NCBI GenBank assembly: GCA_035487155.1 | Contig: DATHMK010000005.1 | Coordinates: 19,364 to 83,363, forward strand | Source of the DNA: DAIDKA01 sp035487155 | GTDB taxonomy: Bacteria; Pseudomonadota; Gammaproteobacteria; Steroidobacterales; Steroidobacteraceae | Length of the DNA stretch: 64,000 nt | Reading direction: 5' to 3' | Part shown: one piece after another, positions 25,406 to 34,271 of the stretch | Position numbering within the stretch: the first letter of the stretch is position 1 | Layout: every line of letters begins with the position of its first letter | Translations under genes and position numbers: made by a program | Notes under the pieces: generated by a model | Database searches by the model: none | Seen by the model: the letters and a program-made list of their open reading frames with translations, nothing else | Told to the model about the DNA's origin: nothing

Positions 25406-27100
25406 ATGAAATCCGAACAGCAAAAACAACTTGAGTCAGCACGGGAGCAGATCGAGGAGCTGCGGGCCGAGCTCACCGAGGCCCGCGAAACGCTGAACGC
25501 GATACAGAGCGGCGCCGTGGATGCTCTGGTCATCGATTCCCCCGAGGGACAGCGTATCTATACCCTGGACGGGGCCGAGCAAGGCTACCGGACACTCATC
25601 GAGCGCATGCAGGATGGCGCGGTAATGCTGGATGGGGACGGGACTATTCAGTACTGCAACAGCCGGTTTGCGCAATTGTTGAGTGTCCCGCTGGAGTCCG
25701 TGATTGGCAGTACCCTGGAGGACTGGGTCAATCAGCGCGATCGGCAGGCGTTGCAGACGCTCCTGTCCGGAGATTCCGTGCGGATGGAACTGGACTTCTA
25801 CCCGCCCGGCGCCGCACCGGTTCCAACCCTGGTGTCCACTGTCGCCGACTCATCGGGGGGTATGGGAACCGGGCTGATCATCACCGATCTGAGCGAGCGC
25901 AAGCAGTACGAGGCGGGCGTCGTGCACCTGAACGCCCAGTTGGAGAACAGGATCCAGGAGCGCACCGCGGAGCTGGAAGCTGCCAATGCGTTGCTGAAGG
26001 ATGCTGACCGGCGCAAGGACGATTTCCTCGCCGTGCTGTCCCATGAGCTCAGAAATCCATTGGCGCCGATCAGGACCGCGGCGCATCTGCTGGACTCACC
26101 GCACCTGCCGGCCTCGGAGCTGTTGTGGGCGCGAACGGTCATTCAGCGGCAGGTACGCCATATGTCGGCGCTGCTGGATGATCTGCTGGACATCGCCCGC
26201 ATCACGCGCGGCAGAATGGAGCTCAAGGTCAGGCGGGTGAATCTGAAAGGCGTGGTGGATGCCGCGGTGGAGGCCGCGCGCCCGTTGATAGACCGCAACA
26301 ACCATACCCTCCTGGTGACGCTGCCTGACAATGATGTGGAACTGGACGCAGATCCGTTGCGCCTGTCGCAGATTCTTTCCAACCTGCTCACCAACGCTGC
26401 GAAATACACCGACGCCGGGGGCCACATCGAACTGTCGGCGCAGATTGCCGGCGGGAGGCTGAGCCTGAGGGTTAAGGACGATGGCATCGGGCTTTCCACG
26501 GATGCGCTTTCCCGGATCTTCACGATGTTCGCCCAGGTCGATGGCTCGGCGGGACGTTCGGAAGGGGGCCTCGGAATCGGTCTGGCTCTGGTCAAGGGTC
26601 TGGTGACACTGCATGGCGGCTCGGTGCGTGCACAAAGCGACGGCGCAGGGCGGGGCAGCGAATTCATCGTCGAACTGCCCATTGCGGCAGTCCGGGAAGA
26701 GGTCGTTGCGCCCCTCGGCAGCGACGCCGCGGCGCCGCTGGGGAGCCGCCGCGTGCTGGTCGCCGACGACAACAAGGATGCCGCGGATACTCTGGGCCTG
26801 CTGCTGGAACTGTACGGTCACGAGGTGCGCGTTGCGCACAGCGGCAATGCGGCCCTGGCCGTGGCCCACTCCTTCCACCCCAATGTCGCCCTGCTGGACA
26901 TCGCCATGCCGGACCTCAGTGGCTATGAAGTGGCGCGCAATCTGCGCGTGGACACCTGTTGTCCGGACATTCTGCTCATTGCATTGACCGGCTATGGCCA
27001 GGATGGGGACAAGGAGCGCGCCCACGAGGCCGGTTTCGATCATCATCTGACCAAGCCGGTTGACCCCAGCAAACTTGAAGCCCTGATTTCAGGGTGCTGA
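25406..27100 (+). CDS. hybrid sensor histidine kinase (coiled coil-PAS-HisKA-HATPase-REC)
   Basis: This 564-residue cytoplasmic kinase has an N-terminal coiled coil (1-35), a PAS domain (about 55-165), a second coiled coil, HisKA with His213 in SHELRNPLAPI, and a HATPase domain with NAAKYTDAGG and GGLGIGLALVKGL. A C-terminal receiver follows, with phospho-acceptor Asp498 in LLDIAMPD and Lys in TKPVD. No membrane segment is seen, so the signal is internal. It is the last gene of the kai operon and is the probable output or input kinase of the KaiC/KaiB module. It overlaps the convergent cocE-like gene by 12 bases. Confidence 0.95.
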   Translation: MKSEQQKQLESAREQIEELRAELTEARETLNAIQSGAVDALVIDSPEGQRIYTLDGAEQGYRTLIERMQDGAVMLDGDGTIQYCNSRFAQLLSVPLESVIGSTLEDWVNQRDRQALQTLLSGDSVRMELDFYPPGAAPVPTLVSTVADSSGGMGTGLIITDLSERKQYEAGVVHLNAQLENRIQERTAELEAANALLKDADRRKDDFLAVLSHELRNPLAPIRTAAHLLDSPHLPASELLWARTVIQRQVRHMSALLDDLLDIARITRGRMELKVRRVNLKGVVDAAVEAARPLIDRNNHTLLVTLPDNDVELDADPLRLSQILSNLLTNAAKYTDAGGHIELSAQIAGGRLSLRVKDDGIGLSTDALSRIFTMFAQVDGSAGRSEGGLGIGLALVKGLVTLHGGSVRAQSDGAGRGSEFIVELPIAAVREEVVAPLGSDAAAPLGSRRVLVADDNKDAADTLGLLLELYGHEVRVAHSGNAALAVAHSFHPNVALLDIAMPDLSGYEVARNLRVDTCCPDILLIALTGYGQDGDKERAHEAGFDHHLTKPVDPSKLEALISGC

Positions 27101-28729
27101 GAGGATCGGCAGCTGCAACCACGACGCGGTGGCGCCACCCGTCCAGATGGCGTGGGTGCCCCGGTTCACGGTGTCCTCGTGCCGCGCATACAACAGCGGC
27201 TTGGGCGCGTGGAAGATGTCCCGACCCTGAATCCGCAGCCGCAGGGTCTCGCCGGCACCGAAATGGGTTCCGGATGGCAGTATTTCGATGTCTGCGCTCA
27301 CGATCTCACCCGGGGTAACCTTGCTTTGCTTGCGGTGCGCCAGCACCGGCAGGTAACTGCTGGTGCGTGCGGTGTCCAGTTCGCGATGCGAGACTCGCAG
27401 CCAGCCCAGCGCCACCGGACCGTTCTCGAAAATCGCATAGTGCGTCATGCCGACCGGCTGGCCGCGGGTATCGAGCTTCTCCATGGCCACGAACAGATCC
27501 AGATCATCGGCCTGCTCCGCGCTGACGAAGAGGTGCAGCCAGGCGTGCCCGACGATGTCGGTGTCCGTCTGAAAACGCAGGTCGAAGATCGCGGCCGCAT
27601 CCTCGGCCAGAGCGTCATAGCGGCACACGCTCTGCTGGCCCGGAACATCCGTGCCGAGCGAGCTTGAGTCCGCGGCCAGATACAGCCTGCGATACGACAC
27701 CTCGGGCAGCGGCCACTGCACCGCGTGATGCGCGCGGGCGTGGCCGCTGCGTTCACGGATCTCTACGGTAACCCGCGGCCATGACGGGGCGTCGCAGGTG
27801 CCTTTGAGGAAATGATCGAAGAAGGCAAGCTGACGCGCACGGCTTTGCGGATCGTAGTAGTGCGCCCATTTCTTGCGCCCATGGACCTCGAGCCATTTCT
27901 GGCTGGAGACGATGCGCCGGAATCCCTCGAGTGTGCCGCGGGTGTGCAGGCCGTGATCGCTCCAGCTGCCAACGACCCAGGCCGGGATGCGGATTTTTTC
28001 AAGGTCTGCGGCCTTGGAGGCCCAGAACTCATCGCACAGTGGATGTTCGGCGCTCTCCGCCCAGAGGTCCTCGATGGGGTGATCAGAGGCGCCCCAACGC
28101 ACCTGAATGTAGGGCCAGAAGGCGGTATCCGGAATGCCTCCATGCCGGACCACCTCGCGGTAGGTGTCCGACCAGCCTTCCCAGGGATTGATCGCCGCGA
28201 GGTGCGGTGGGTTCAGTGCCGCCACGCGCCATTGCATGACGGTGAGATAGGACACCCCTGACAGGCCCACCTTGCCGTTGCTCCAGGCCTGGGTGCCGGC
28301 CCATTCGACGGCGTCGTAGAAGGCCTCGGTCTCTTCGGGTGACAGGTAAGTCGCCGGCGACTGCGCATACCAGACACCGGGTATGTCGATGGTGACGACG
28401 GCATAGCCCTGAGCGACCCAGAACACCGGATCGGGGGCCTCGAAGATGGTGAGCTCCGAAAGCCACTCTGCCCGCACGCCGCTATCCGGATAAATCCTGG
28501 CAAGTGGCGCGGGGTCATGCTTGCCATAAGGGGTCCAGGCGAGCAACGGCGGGGCCCTGTGGTCAGCGGCCGGTCTGAAGACATCGGCGTACAGTGAGAA
28601 CCCGAACCGCGTCGGGATCTGCACATCCCGCTCGATGATCATGTCGCCCCTGAGGTCGCGGCTGTAGTGGCGCGCGCGCGCGCCGCGCGCCTCCGGCGTG
28701 TTCAGCGCCGCGCGGTAACGATAGTTCAT
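27089..28729 (-). CDS. CocE/NonD family hydrolase
   Basis: This 546-residue alpha/beta hydrolase of the CocE/NonD (X-Pro dipeptidyl-peptidase S15) type has YADVFRP near the start. The nucleophile elbow reads KVGLSGVSYLT, and the acid/His region includes WVVGSWSDHGLHTRG. A C-terminal jelly-roll domain begins near YRRLYLAAD and ends with LRLRIQGRD. Such enzymes hydrolyse esters or amides; cocaine esterase is the namesake. The start at 28729 overlaps the marR stop by 4 bases (ATGA). The frame upstream to 29209 is antisense to marR coding and is not used. Confidence 0.9.
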   Translation of the reverse strand: MNYRYRAALNTPEARGARARHYSRDLRGDMIIERDVQIPTRFGFSLYADVFRPAADHRAPPLLAWTPYGKHDPAPLARIYPDSGVRAEWLSELTIFEAPDPVFWVAQGYAVVTIDIPGVWYAQSPATYLSPEETEAFYDAVEWAGTQAWSNGKVGLSGVSYLTVMQWRVAALNPPHLAAINPWEGWSDTYREVVRHGGIPDTAFWPYIQVRWGASDHPIEDLWAESAEHPLCDEFWASKAADLEKIRIPAWVVGSWSDHGLHTRGTLEGFRRIVSSQKWLEVHGRKKWAHYYDPQSRARQLAFFDHFLKGTCDAPSWPRVTVEIRERSGHARAHHAVQWPLPEVSYRRLYLAADSSSLGTDVPGQQSVCRYDALAEDAAAIFDLRFQTDTDIVGHAWLHLFVSAEQADDLDLFVAMEKLDTRGQPVGMTHYAIFENGPVALGWLRVSHRELDTARTSSYLPVLAHRKQSKVTPGEIVSADIEILPSGTHFGAGETLRLRIQGRDIFHAPKPLLYARHEDTVNRGTHAIWTGGATASWLQLPILSAP

Positions 28730-29169
28730 TCCCGTTCCAGCATCGCGTCCGCGTTCTGCAGCAGGCGCTCCAGCTGCATCTTGAAGGAGGCCTCGTTGAG
28801 CCCCCCCAGCAGCCGCCGCTCGTGTGCGGCCGCCAACGGTCGCACCCGCTCCAGCAGCGCCCGGCCCTTGGCCGAGAGCGTCACCATGCGTACCCGCGAG
28901 TCCGGGCCATGCGTGCGTCGGGTGAGCAGGCCCGAGGACTCCAGCTCGCGCAGCGAGCGACTCACCCAGGCCTTGTCGATGTGGGCGCGCCTGGCGATTT
29001 CGTTGACCGTGACGCCTTGCTTGCCATCCAGCAGATTCATCAGTCGCAGGTCGGTGTTGCGCAGGCCGAAGCGTTTCTCGATGGTGCGGATTGCGAGCCG
29101 CGAGATGACCTCGGCGATGCGTACGATGCGCACCGCGACCAGGTCTTCGAGTGATTTGCGATCGGCCAT
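28726..29169 (-). CDS. MarR family transcriptional regulator
   Basis: This 147-residue winged-helix regulator has helices TDLRLMNLLDGKQGVTVNEIARRAHIDKAWVSRSLRELE and the wing GLLTRRTHGPDSRVRMVTLS (read here in pieces), the MarR pattern. GGGAG lies 5 bases before the ATG at 29169. It is the first gene of a marR-cocE operon and lies back to back with the carotenoid-oxygenase-like gene. The perfect inverted repeat at 29200-29237 between the two start codons is the obvious operator. A phenolic or other small acid produced in the pathway is the likely ligand, by analogy with the family. Confidence 0.92.
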   Translation of the reverse strand: MADRKSLEDLVAVRIVRIAEVISRLAIRTIEKRFGLRNTDLRLMNLLDGKQGVTVNEIARRAHIDKAWVSRSLRELESSGLLTRRTHGPDSRVRMVTLSAKGRALLERVRPLAAAHERRLLGGLNEASFKMQLERLLQNADAMLERE

Positions 29170-29199
29170 CGGCACTCCCGTAGCGGCCACTTTGCTGTC

Positions 29200-29237
29200 T
29201 TGACAACAAGTCTCCGCCCGGACCATATTGTTGTCAA
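29200..29237. promoter_or_regulatory. divergent promoter/operator for marR and the oxygenase gene
   Basis: TTGACAACAA at 29200-29209 is repeated as its exact reverse complement TTGTTGTCAA at 29228-29237, with 18 bases between. On the plus strand TTGACA (29200-29205) followed after 18 bases by CATATT (29224-29229) is a good sigma-70 promoter for the gene at 29258. On the minus strand TTGACA (29237-29232) is followed after 17 bases by GAGACT, a weaker promoter for marR. MarR bound to the two half-sites would block both -35 boxes. Confidence 0.75.
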
Positions 29238-29257
29238 CGCAACAAGGCGACCCCACC

Positions 29258-30703
29258 ATGAAATTCCCGGACCTGCCGATGTTCGCTGGCGTGAATGCGC
29301 CCTGCCGGGCCGAGGTCGACCTGCAGGATCTTGAGGTCGAAGGCGACATTCCACGGCAGATCGACGGTGCGTTCTACCGCGTGGCGGCTGATCATCAGTT
29401 CCCGCCGCTGTTCGCCCAGGACGTGCCCTTCAACGGCGACGGCATGGTGTCGATGTTCCGCTTCCAGGACGGCCGGGTTCAGCTCAAGTCGCGCTATGTG
29501 CGCACCGAGCGTTTCAAGGCCGAGCGCGCCGCGGGCCGCACGCTGTTCGGGCGATACCGCAACAAATGGACCGATGATCCGGCGGTCGCGGGCATGAACC
29601 GCAATCTCGCCAACACCAGCGTGCTGATCCATCACGGCGTGCTGCTCGCACTGCGCGAGGACAGTCCCCCGGTGGCCCTGGACCCTGTGACCCTTGAGAC
29701 CATCGGCAACTGGAGTTTTCATGGCACGCTGCCCGGACCGACCTGCTCGGCGCACTGCAAGATCGATCCTGTCTCCGGCAACCTGGTGGGTTTCGGCTTC
29801 GGTGCCAAGGGCGACTTCACGCGCGATGTGGTGTACTTCGAAGTCAATCCGCAAGGCCGGGTGATTCATCAGGCCTGGTTTCAGACCCCGTATTTCGAAG
29901 AGCAGCACGACTGCGGCGTGACCCGCGACTACATTGTTTTTCCCGTGATCCCGATCCTCGGCGCCGGCGAGGAGGGCCTGAAGGCCGGCCGTGCCTATTA
30001 CGGCTGGAATCCGGATAAGGAGATTTACCTCGGCGTACTGCCGCGCTTCGGCAACGGCAGCGACATTCGCTGGTTCACGGCTCCGAACCAGTTTACCAGC
30101 CATGTGATGAACGCCTTCAACGAAGGCTCGCGGGTGCACATCGATGTGTGCCGCTCGCCCGGTAACCTGTTTCCGTTCTTCCCGGAGTTCGGCAAACCGT
30201 TTGACCCCAAGGGGCTCGCCGATGTGAAACTGACGCGCTGGACCGTGGATGTCACCCGCGGCAGCAGCGCGCCGGAGAGTGCTCCGCCCTTCGAGCGCGT
30301 GCAGACCCTGAGTGAGTTCATCGGTGAATTCCCGCGCAACGATGATCGCTTCCAGATGCGTGAGTATCGGCATGGGTGGCTGCTCGGGTTCGCCGGCACC
30401 CGCAACAGTCTCGGCCATGTGGATCTGAACTCAGGTCGCCTGCAAAGCTGGCAGGCGGCGCCCACCTCGCCGGTCATGGAGCCGTGCTTCATTGCGCGAA
30501 GTCCCGATGCGCAGGAAGGAGAGGGGTGGATCGTGCAGGCGCTGACCAATGGCCAGACCATGCTCACGGAAGTGAATCTCTTTGTCGCCACCGAGATCGC
30601 CAAAGGCCCGGTTGCGACCATCAAACTGCCGCTGCGCCTGAAGCCTGCCTACCACGGCAGCTGGTCGCCGGGAGCCGCGGTCAAGTCCTCGGGTCTGCTT
30701 TAG
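29258..30703 (+). CDS. carotenoid oxygenase family protein (lignostilbene-dioxygenase-like)
   Basis: This 481-residue protein belongs to the non-haem iron carotenoid/stilbene cleavage oxygenases. The four iron-binding histidines can be placed in SAHCKIDP, EEQHDCGV, TSHVMNAF and AYHGSWSPG. The bacterial relatives that split a C=C bond between aromatic rings are lignostilbene dioxygenases; carotenoid cleavage is the alternative. No carotenoid biosynthesis genes are nearby, while aromatic-type genes are. It is divergent from marR-cocE and is probably repressed by MarR. The start ATG at 29258 is 88 bp from the marR start. Confidence 0.9.
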   Translation: MKFPDLPMFAGVNAPCRAEVDLQDLEVEGDIPRQIDGAFYRVAADHQFPPLFAQDVPFNGDGMVSMFRFQDGRVQLKSRYVRTERFKAERAAGRTLFGRYRNKWTDDPAVAGMNRNLANTSVLIHHGVLLALREDSPPVALDPVTLETIGNWSFHGTLPGPTCSAHCKIDPVSGNLVGFGFGAKGDFTRDVVYFEVNPQGRVIHQAWFQTPYFEEQHDCGVTRDYIVFPVIPILGAGEEGLKAGRAYYGWNPDKEIYLGVLPRFGNGSDIRWFTAPNQFTSHVMNAFNEGSRVHIDVCRSPGNLFPFFPEFGKPFDPKGLADVKLTRWTVDVTRGSSAPESAPPFERVQTLSEFIGEFPRNDDRFQMREYRHGWLLGFAGTRNSLGHVDLNSGRLQSWQAAPTSPVMEPCFIARSPDAQEGEGWIVQALTNGQTMLTEVNLFVATEIAKGPVATIKLPLRLKPAYHGSWSPGAAVKSSGLL

Positions 30704-30712
30704 AGGCTGCAC

Positions 30713-31525
30713 ATGCTCAACTACGACGATTACATCGCAGTGTTCAACTCCGGGGATGATGCCGCGCTTCTGGAGCGGTTTTTCGCCGAGGACGTGGTGT
30801 TCACGGGCGGCAGTCGGGAGTACCAGGGCAGGGCCGCGCTCAGGGACTTTCTGGACTGGGCACACGATGGCGTGCGCGAAGTCATGCGGCCGCAGAACGT
30901 GATCCGGCGCGACGACATGATCTTTGCCGACGTCGACATGGACTTCCATGCCAGCAAGGTGCGCGTGGACTTTCCCTTCGGGGCCCTGCGCCCCGGGGAT
31001 CTGGTCACGGTCAAGTTCTTCGTCACCTACCGCCTGCGGGACGATCGGGTCGTGGAGCTCAAGTCGATGACCTGGCCGCCGGGCAAGGGTGTGACCCGCG
31101 TGCCCCGGCTGGGCCCCCACCCAAGCCAGATCGCGGCCTTCGGCGCCTACGTTTCGGCCTTCAGTCAGGGCGAATTCGAGCGCTTTGGGCGCTTCTATAC
31201 CGAGGATGTGCGCCTTGAGCTCGGCTCGGTGCCGCCCATTCTGGGACGCCAGGGCATCATCGACTTCTACAGACCCATGTTTGAGCGGGTGAGCGAGAAG
31301 CTCAGGATCAATAGCGTCGCCGCCACCGAGACCAGCATTGAACTGGATGCCGTCACCCGCTTCACGGCCATCCAGGACGCACCCGATTTTGTCGTGGCGC
31401 CCTTGCGCCTCGGGGAATATGTGGAGGGCAGGGTGCTGGTCAGTTATCAACTGCGGGACGGACTCATCGCCAGGATTTCGGTGAGGCGCGGCGGCGAGAT
31501 GCTCAAGCACCCCCTGCCGGCATGA
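30713..31525 (+). CDS. tandem NTF2-like domain protein
   Basis: This 270-residue protein contains two NTF2-like domains, residues about 3-125 (DYIAVFNSGDDAALLERFFAED, GRAALRDFLDW) and 135-262 (FGAYVSAFSQGEFERFGRFYTED, GRQGIIDFYRPMF). The ends of both halves are beta strands, VELKSMTWPP and LIARISVRRGG. It lies 9 bp after the oxygenase gene with AGAGG before its ATG, so the two are co-transcribed. NTF2-fold lyases make lignostilbenes from lignin dimers in sphingomonads; a similar step feeding the oxygenase is a reasonable hypothesis, not shown by the sequence. Confidence 0.82.
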   Translation: MLNYDDYIAVFNSGDDAALLERFFAEDVVFTGGSREYQGRAALRDFLDWAHDGVREVMRPQNVIRRDDMIFADVDMDFHASKVRVDFPFGALRPGDLVTVKFFVTYRLRDDRVVELKSMTWPPGKGVTRVPRLGPHPSQIAAFGAYVSAFSQGEFERFGRFYTEDVRLELGSVPPILGRQGIIDFYRPMFERVSEKLRINSVAATETSIELDAVTRFTAIQDAPDFVVAPLRLGEYVEGRVLVSYQLRDGLIARISVRRGGEMLKHPLPA

Positions 31526-31590
31526 AATAATATTATATTAATCAAATAGTTAATGAAAATATTTCGGGATTTCCCGCGGGTCCCGCGCCC
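31526..31590 (+). promoter_or_regulatory. AT-rich island with adjacent hairpin upstream of the DUF1592 array
   Basis: Bases 31524-31565 are nearly all A/T (AATAATATTATATTAATC and onward) in an otherwise GC-rich window. They are followed by CGGGA (31565-31569) paired with TCCCG (31581-31585), with the nested GGGATTTCCC. The island lies just after the NTF2 gene and about 200 bp before the first DUF1592 gene. It may hold UP-element/-10 sequences for the long downstream array and a terminator-like stem for the upstream operon. I cannot fix a transcription start. Confidence 0.4.
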
Positions 31591-31769
31591 TGACCGCAGG
31601 CTCGGCGCGCCGCTGCGCCACGCCACGAACCCTGAGGCGCCTGCCGGCGGCCGATGAAAAGTCAACCGCCCCCGCGTGCGTCAAAACATAGTTGGCTCTC
31701 ACGTATGTCGCATGTCGCGTCGCGCGGCTGCACAATAGGAGGATGACCACGAAGGCGAGGGTAGGAGGC

Positions 31770-34265
31770 ATGGGCAAGAGCGGTGCATTGTCAAAACGGG
31801 CATGGGTGCGCTACGGCGCCTGCCTACCCCTGGCCTGGCTCGCGCTGGCCGGGATGGCGTATGCCCAGGCCCCGGCAGCCGCCGATCCTGTCAAGCCATT
31901 CAACGACCTGATCAACAGCAACTGCGTGAAGTGCCACAACTCCACGGACTGGGCCGGCGGTGTGGCCATGGACACCATGGATCTGGGTCATGCCGGCGAG
32001 GATCCGCAGGTATGGGAAGAGGCAGTCACCAAGCTTCGCGGGCGGCTCATGCCGCCGGCCGGTGAAAAGCAACCCACCCAGCCGGCTGTGGACGCCTTCG
32101 TCAACTACCTCGAAACCTCCCTCGATGCTTCCGCCGAGGACAAAGGCGTGGGCCATGTACCCCTGGAGCGCCTCACCCGCACCGAGTTCTCGGCCTCGGT
32201 CAAGGGCCTGCTCGGAGTGGACGTTGATCCGAAGCAGGTCCTGCCCACCGAGATCGAAGTCGATGGCTTCAGCAACATCGCCGGTGCCCTGACCGTCTCA
32301 CCGACCTTCCTGGAGCAGTACCTGCAGGCCGCGCGCCGGGTCGCGCGCATCGCCGTGGGCCAGCCGGTGCCGAAGATGGAGAGTGTGTTTCACGGCGGTG
32401 GCGGCGGTGGCGGGGGGCAGGCCGGGTTTGGTTCTCCCACGCAGTACCAGCATCGGGACGGCTTTCCCCTGGGCACGCGCGGTGGCGTGAGCTTCACCCA
32501 TGTGTTTCCAGCCGATGGTGAATACCATTTCAATTTCATGGACGGCGACAGCATCGATGCGGGCCTGTACCCGCGCGGCATGGAGACCCGGGCCACGGTC
32601 GTGTTCCTGCTGGATGACAAGGAAGTGGCCCGCCGGGAACTCGGCGGTCCGGATGACATGTCGCTCGCCGAACGTGACGGCCCCAAGGGCCGCCTCGACC
32701 TGATTGGCAAATTGTCCAACATCCCGGTGCAGGTCACTGCAGGCCCGCACACCGTGACCGTCACCTTCATCGAACGCTCCTGGGCGGAGAGCAATGATCC
32801 GACCGGCGCCGGCAAGGTATCGGGCATGCCCATCATCCGCGATGGTATCCAGGTCGTGGGTCCCTACCAGCCGCACGGACTGTCCTTGAGCGCCAGTCGC
32901 GCCAAGATCTTCATCTGCGAACCCCAGCAGCAAAGCGAAGAACGCCCCTGTGCGCAGAAGATTGCGCGGCATCTGGCGACCGAGGCGTTCCGTCGTCCGG
33001 TGACCGACGAGGATGTGAACGCGCTCATGAAGTTCTATGAGACCGGGCGTGCCGATCCGGGCGGCTTCGATTCCGGAGTCATCGAACTGATCACCGCGAT
33101 CCTCTCAAGTCCGGACTTTCTCTATCGCGCAATCTCGGCACCCGCCAATCCGAGTGAATCGCGGCAGCTGGATGATCTGGAGCTGGCCTCGCGTCTGTCG
33201 TTCTTTTTGTGGAACCAGGGCCCTGACGATCAGTTGCTCGCGCTCGCCAACCAGCACCAGCTCTCCAACACCGCCGTGCTGGATGGCCAGGTCGCACGCA
33301 TGCTGAAGGATCCGCGCGCCCAGTCTCTGGTGACGGACTTCGCGTTCTCTTGGCTTAATTTCGGCACCTTGAGTCAGGTGGAGCCGCTGGATCGCGAATT
33401 CAACGCCGCGATGCGCGAGAACTTCGAGACCGAGGCGCGGCTGTTCCTGGCCAGCGTGCTGCTCGAGAATCGCAACGTCACTGACCTGCTGACCGCGAAC
33501 TACACCTTCGTCAACGATAATCTGGCCCGGCAGTACGGCATCCCGGGAGTCCTCGGGCCGCAGTTCCGCCAGGTGACGCTCAGCGATGAGAATCGCTGGG
33601 GTATCCTCGGCAAGGGCGCCTTCGAGCTGCGCACCTCGTACGCCGACCGGACCTCCCCGGTACTGCGCGGCGAGTACGTGCTTGACCGCCTGATGGGCTC
33701 GCCGCCGCATCCGCCGCCGCCGAATGCGGTCACCGACCTGTCCTTCCACGAAGGTCAGCCGCCCACCACGGTGCGGCAGCGCCTCGAGGCGCATCGTGCC
33801 AATCCCACCTGCCGGGCCTGCCATGGCCTGATCGACCCGCTGGGACTGGCATTGGAGAACTTCGACCTGACCGGCCGCTGGCGCACGGCGGATCCGGTCA
33901 CCAAGGTGACCATCGATCCGACGGCGGAGCTTTCCAGCGGCCTGGTGCTGCGCAATCCTGCCGACCTGCGGCACTACCTGACGCGCCAGCCGGACCTGTT
34001 TCCCACGACCGTCACCAAGCGACTGATGATGTATGCGCTGAATCGCGAACTTGAGTACTACGACATGCCCGAGGTCCGCAAGATCGTGCGCGACGCCGCC
34101 GCCAGCAATTACACCGCCGCTGCGCTCATTACCGGCATCGTCAACAGTGATGCCTTCCGGCGCCAGGGATCGGATCTGAAGCCGAACAAGGCGCCAGACA
34201 CGCACGGGGTCAAGGTGGCCGCAATCGATACCAGCGGCAAAGCCGCAACGCAGCGACAGGAGTGA
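31770..34265 (+). CDS. exported DUF1592-type cytochrome c protein (copy A)
   Basis: This 831-residue protein has a Sec signal ending in MAYAQA. Domain order is: an N-terminal cytochrome-like domain with haem motif CVKCH (Cys52, Cys55, His56); DUF1587 (LTRTEFSASVKGLLGV); a beta-rich carbohydrate-binding-like insert after a run of Gly; DUF1595 (ATEAFRRPVTDEDV); DUF1592 (LELASRLSFFLWNQGPDD); DUF1588 with a second haem-type motif CRACH (681-685); and DUF1585. This is the full planctomycete-type architecture. A role in periplasmic electron transfer or oxidation is likely. The start at 31770 gives the best signal peptide; the ATG at 31743 is an alternative. Confidence 0.9.
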   Translation: MGKSGALSKRAWVRYGACLPLAWLALAGMAYAQAPAAADPVKPFNDLINSNCVKCHNSTDWAGGVAMDTMDLGHAGEDPQVWEEAVTKLRGRLMPPAGEKQPTQPAVDAFVNYLETSLDASAEDKGVGHVPLERLTRTEFSASVKGLLGVDVDPKQVLPTEIEVDGFSNIAGALTVSPTFLEQYLQAARRVARIAVGQPVPKMESVFHGGGGGGGGQAGFGSPTQYQHRDGFPLGTRGGVSFTHVFPADGEYHFNFMDGDSIDAGLYPRGMETRATVVFLLDDKEVARRELGGPDDMSLAERDGPKGRLDLIGKLSNIPVQVTAGPHTVTVTFIERSWAESNDPTGAGKVSGMPIIRDGIQVVGPYQPHGLSLSASRAKIFICEPQQQSEERPCAQKIARHLATEAFRRPVTDEDVNALMKFYETGRADPGGFDSGVIELITAILSSPDFLYRAISAPANPSESRQLDDLELASRLSFFLWNQGPDDQLLALANQHQLSNTAVLDGQVARMLKDPRAQSLVTDFAFSWLNFGTLSQVEPLDREFNAAMRENFETEARLFLASVLLENRNVTDLLTANYTFVNDNLARQYGIPGVLGPQFRQVTLSDENRWGILGKGAFELRTSYADRTSPVLRGEYVLDRLMGSPPHPPPPNAVTDLSFHEGQPPTTVRQRLEAHRANPTCRACHGLIDPLGLALENFDLTGRWRTADPVTKVTIDPTAELSSGLVLRNPADLRHYLTRQPDLFPTTVTKRLMMYALNRELEYYDMPEVRKIVRDAAASNYTAAALITGIVNSDAFRRQGSDLKPNKAPDTHGVKVAAIDTSGKAATQRQE

Positions 34266-34271
34266 CAGGCG

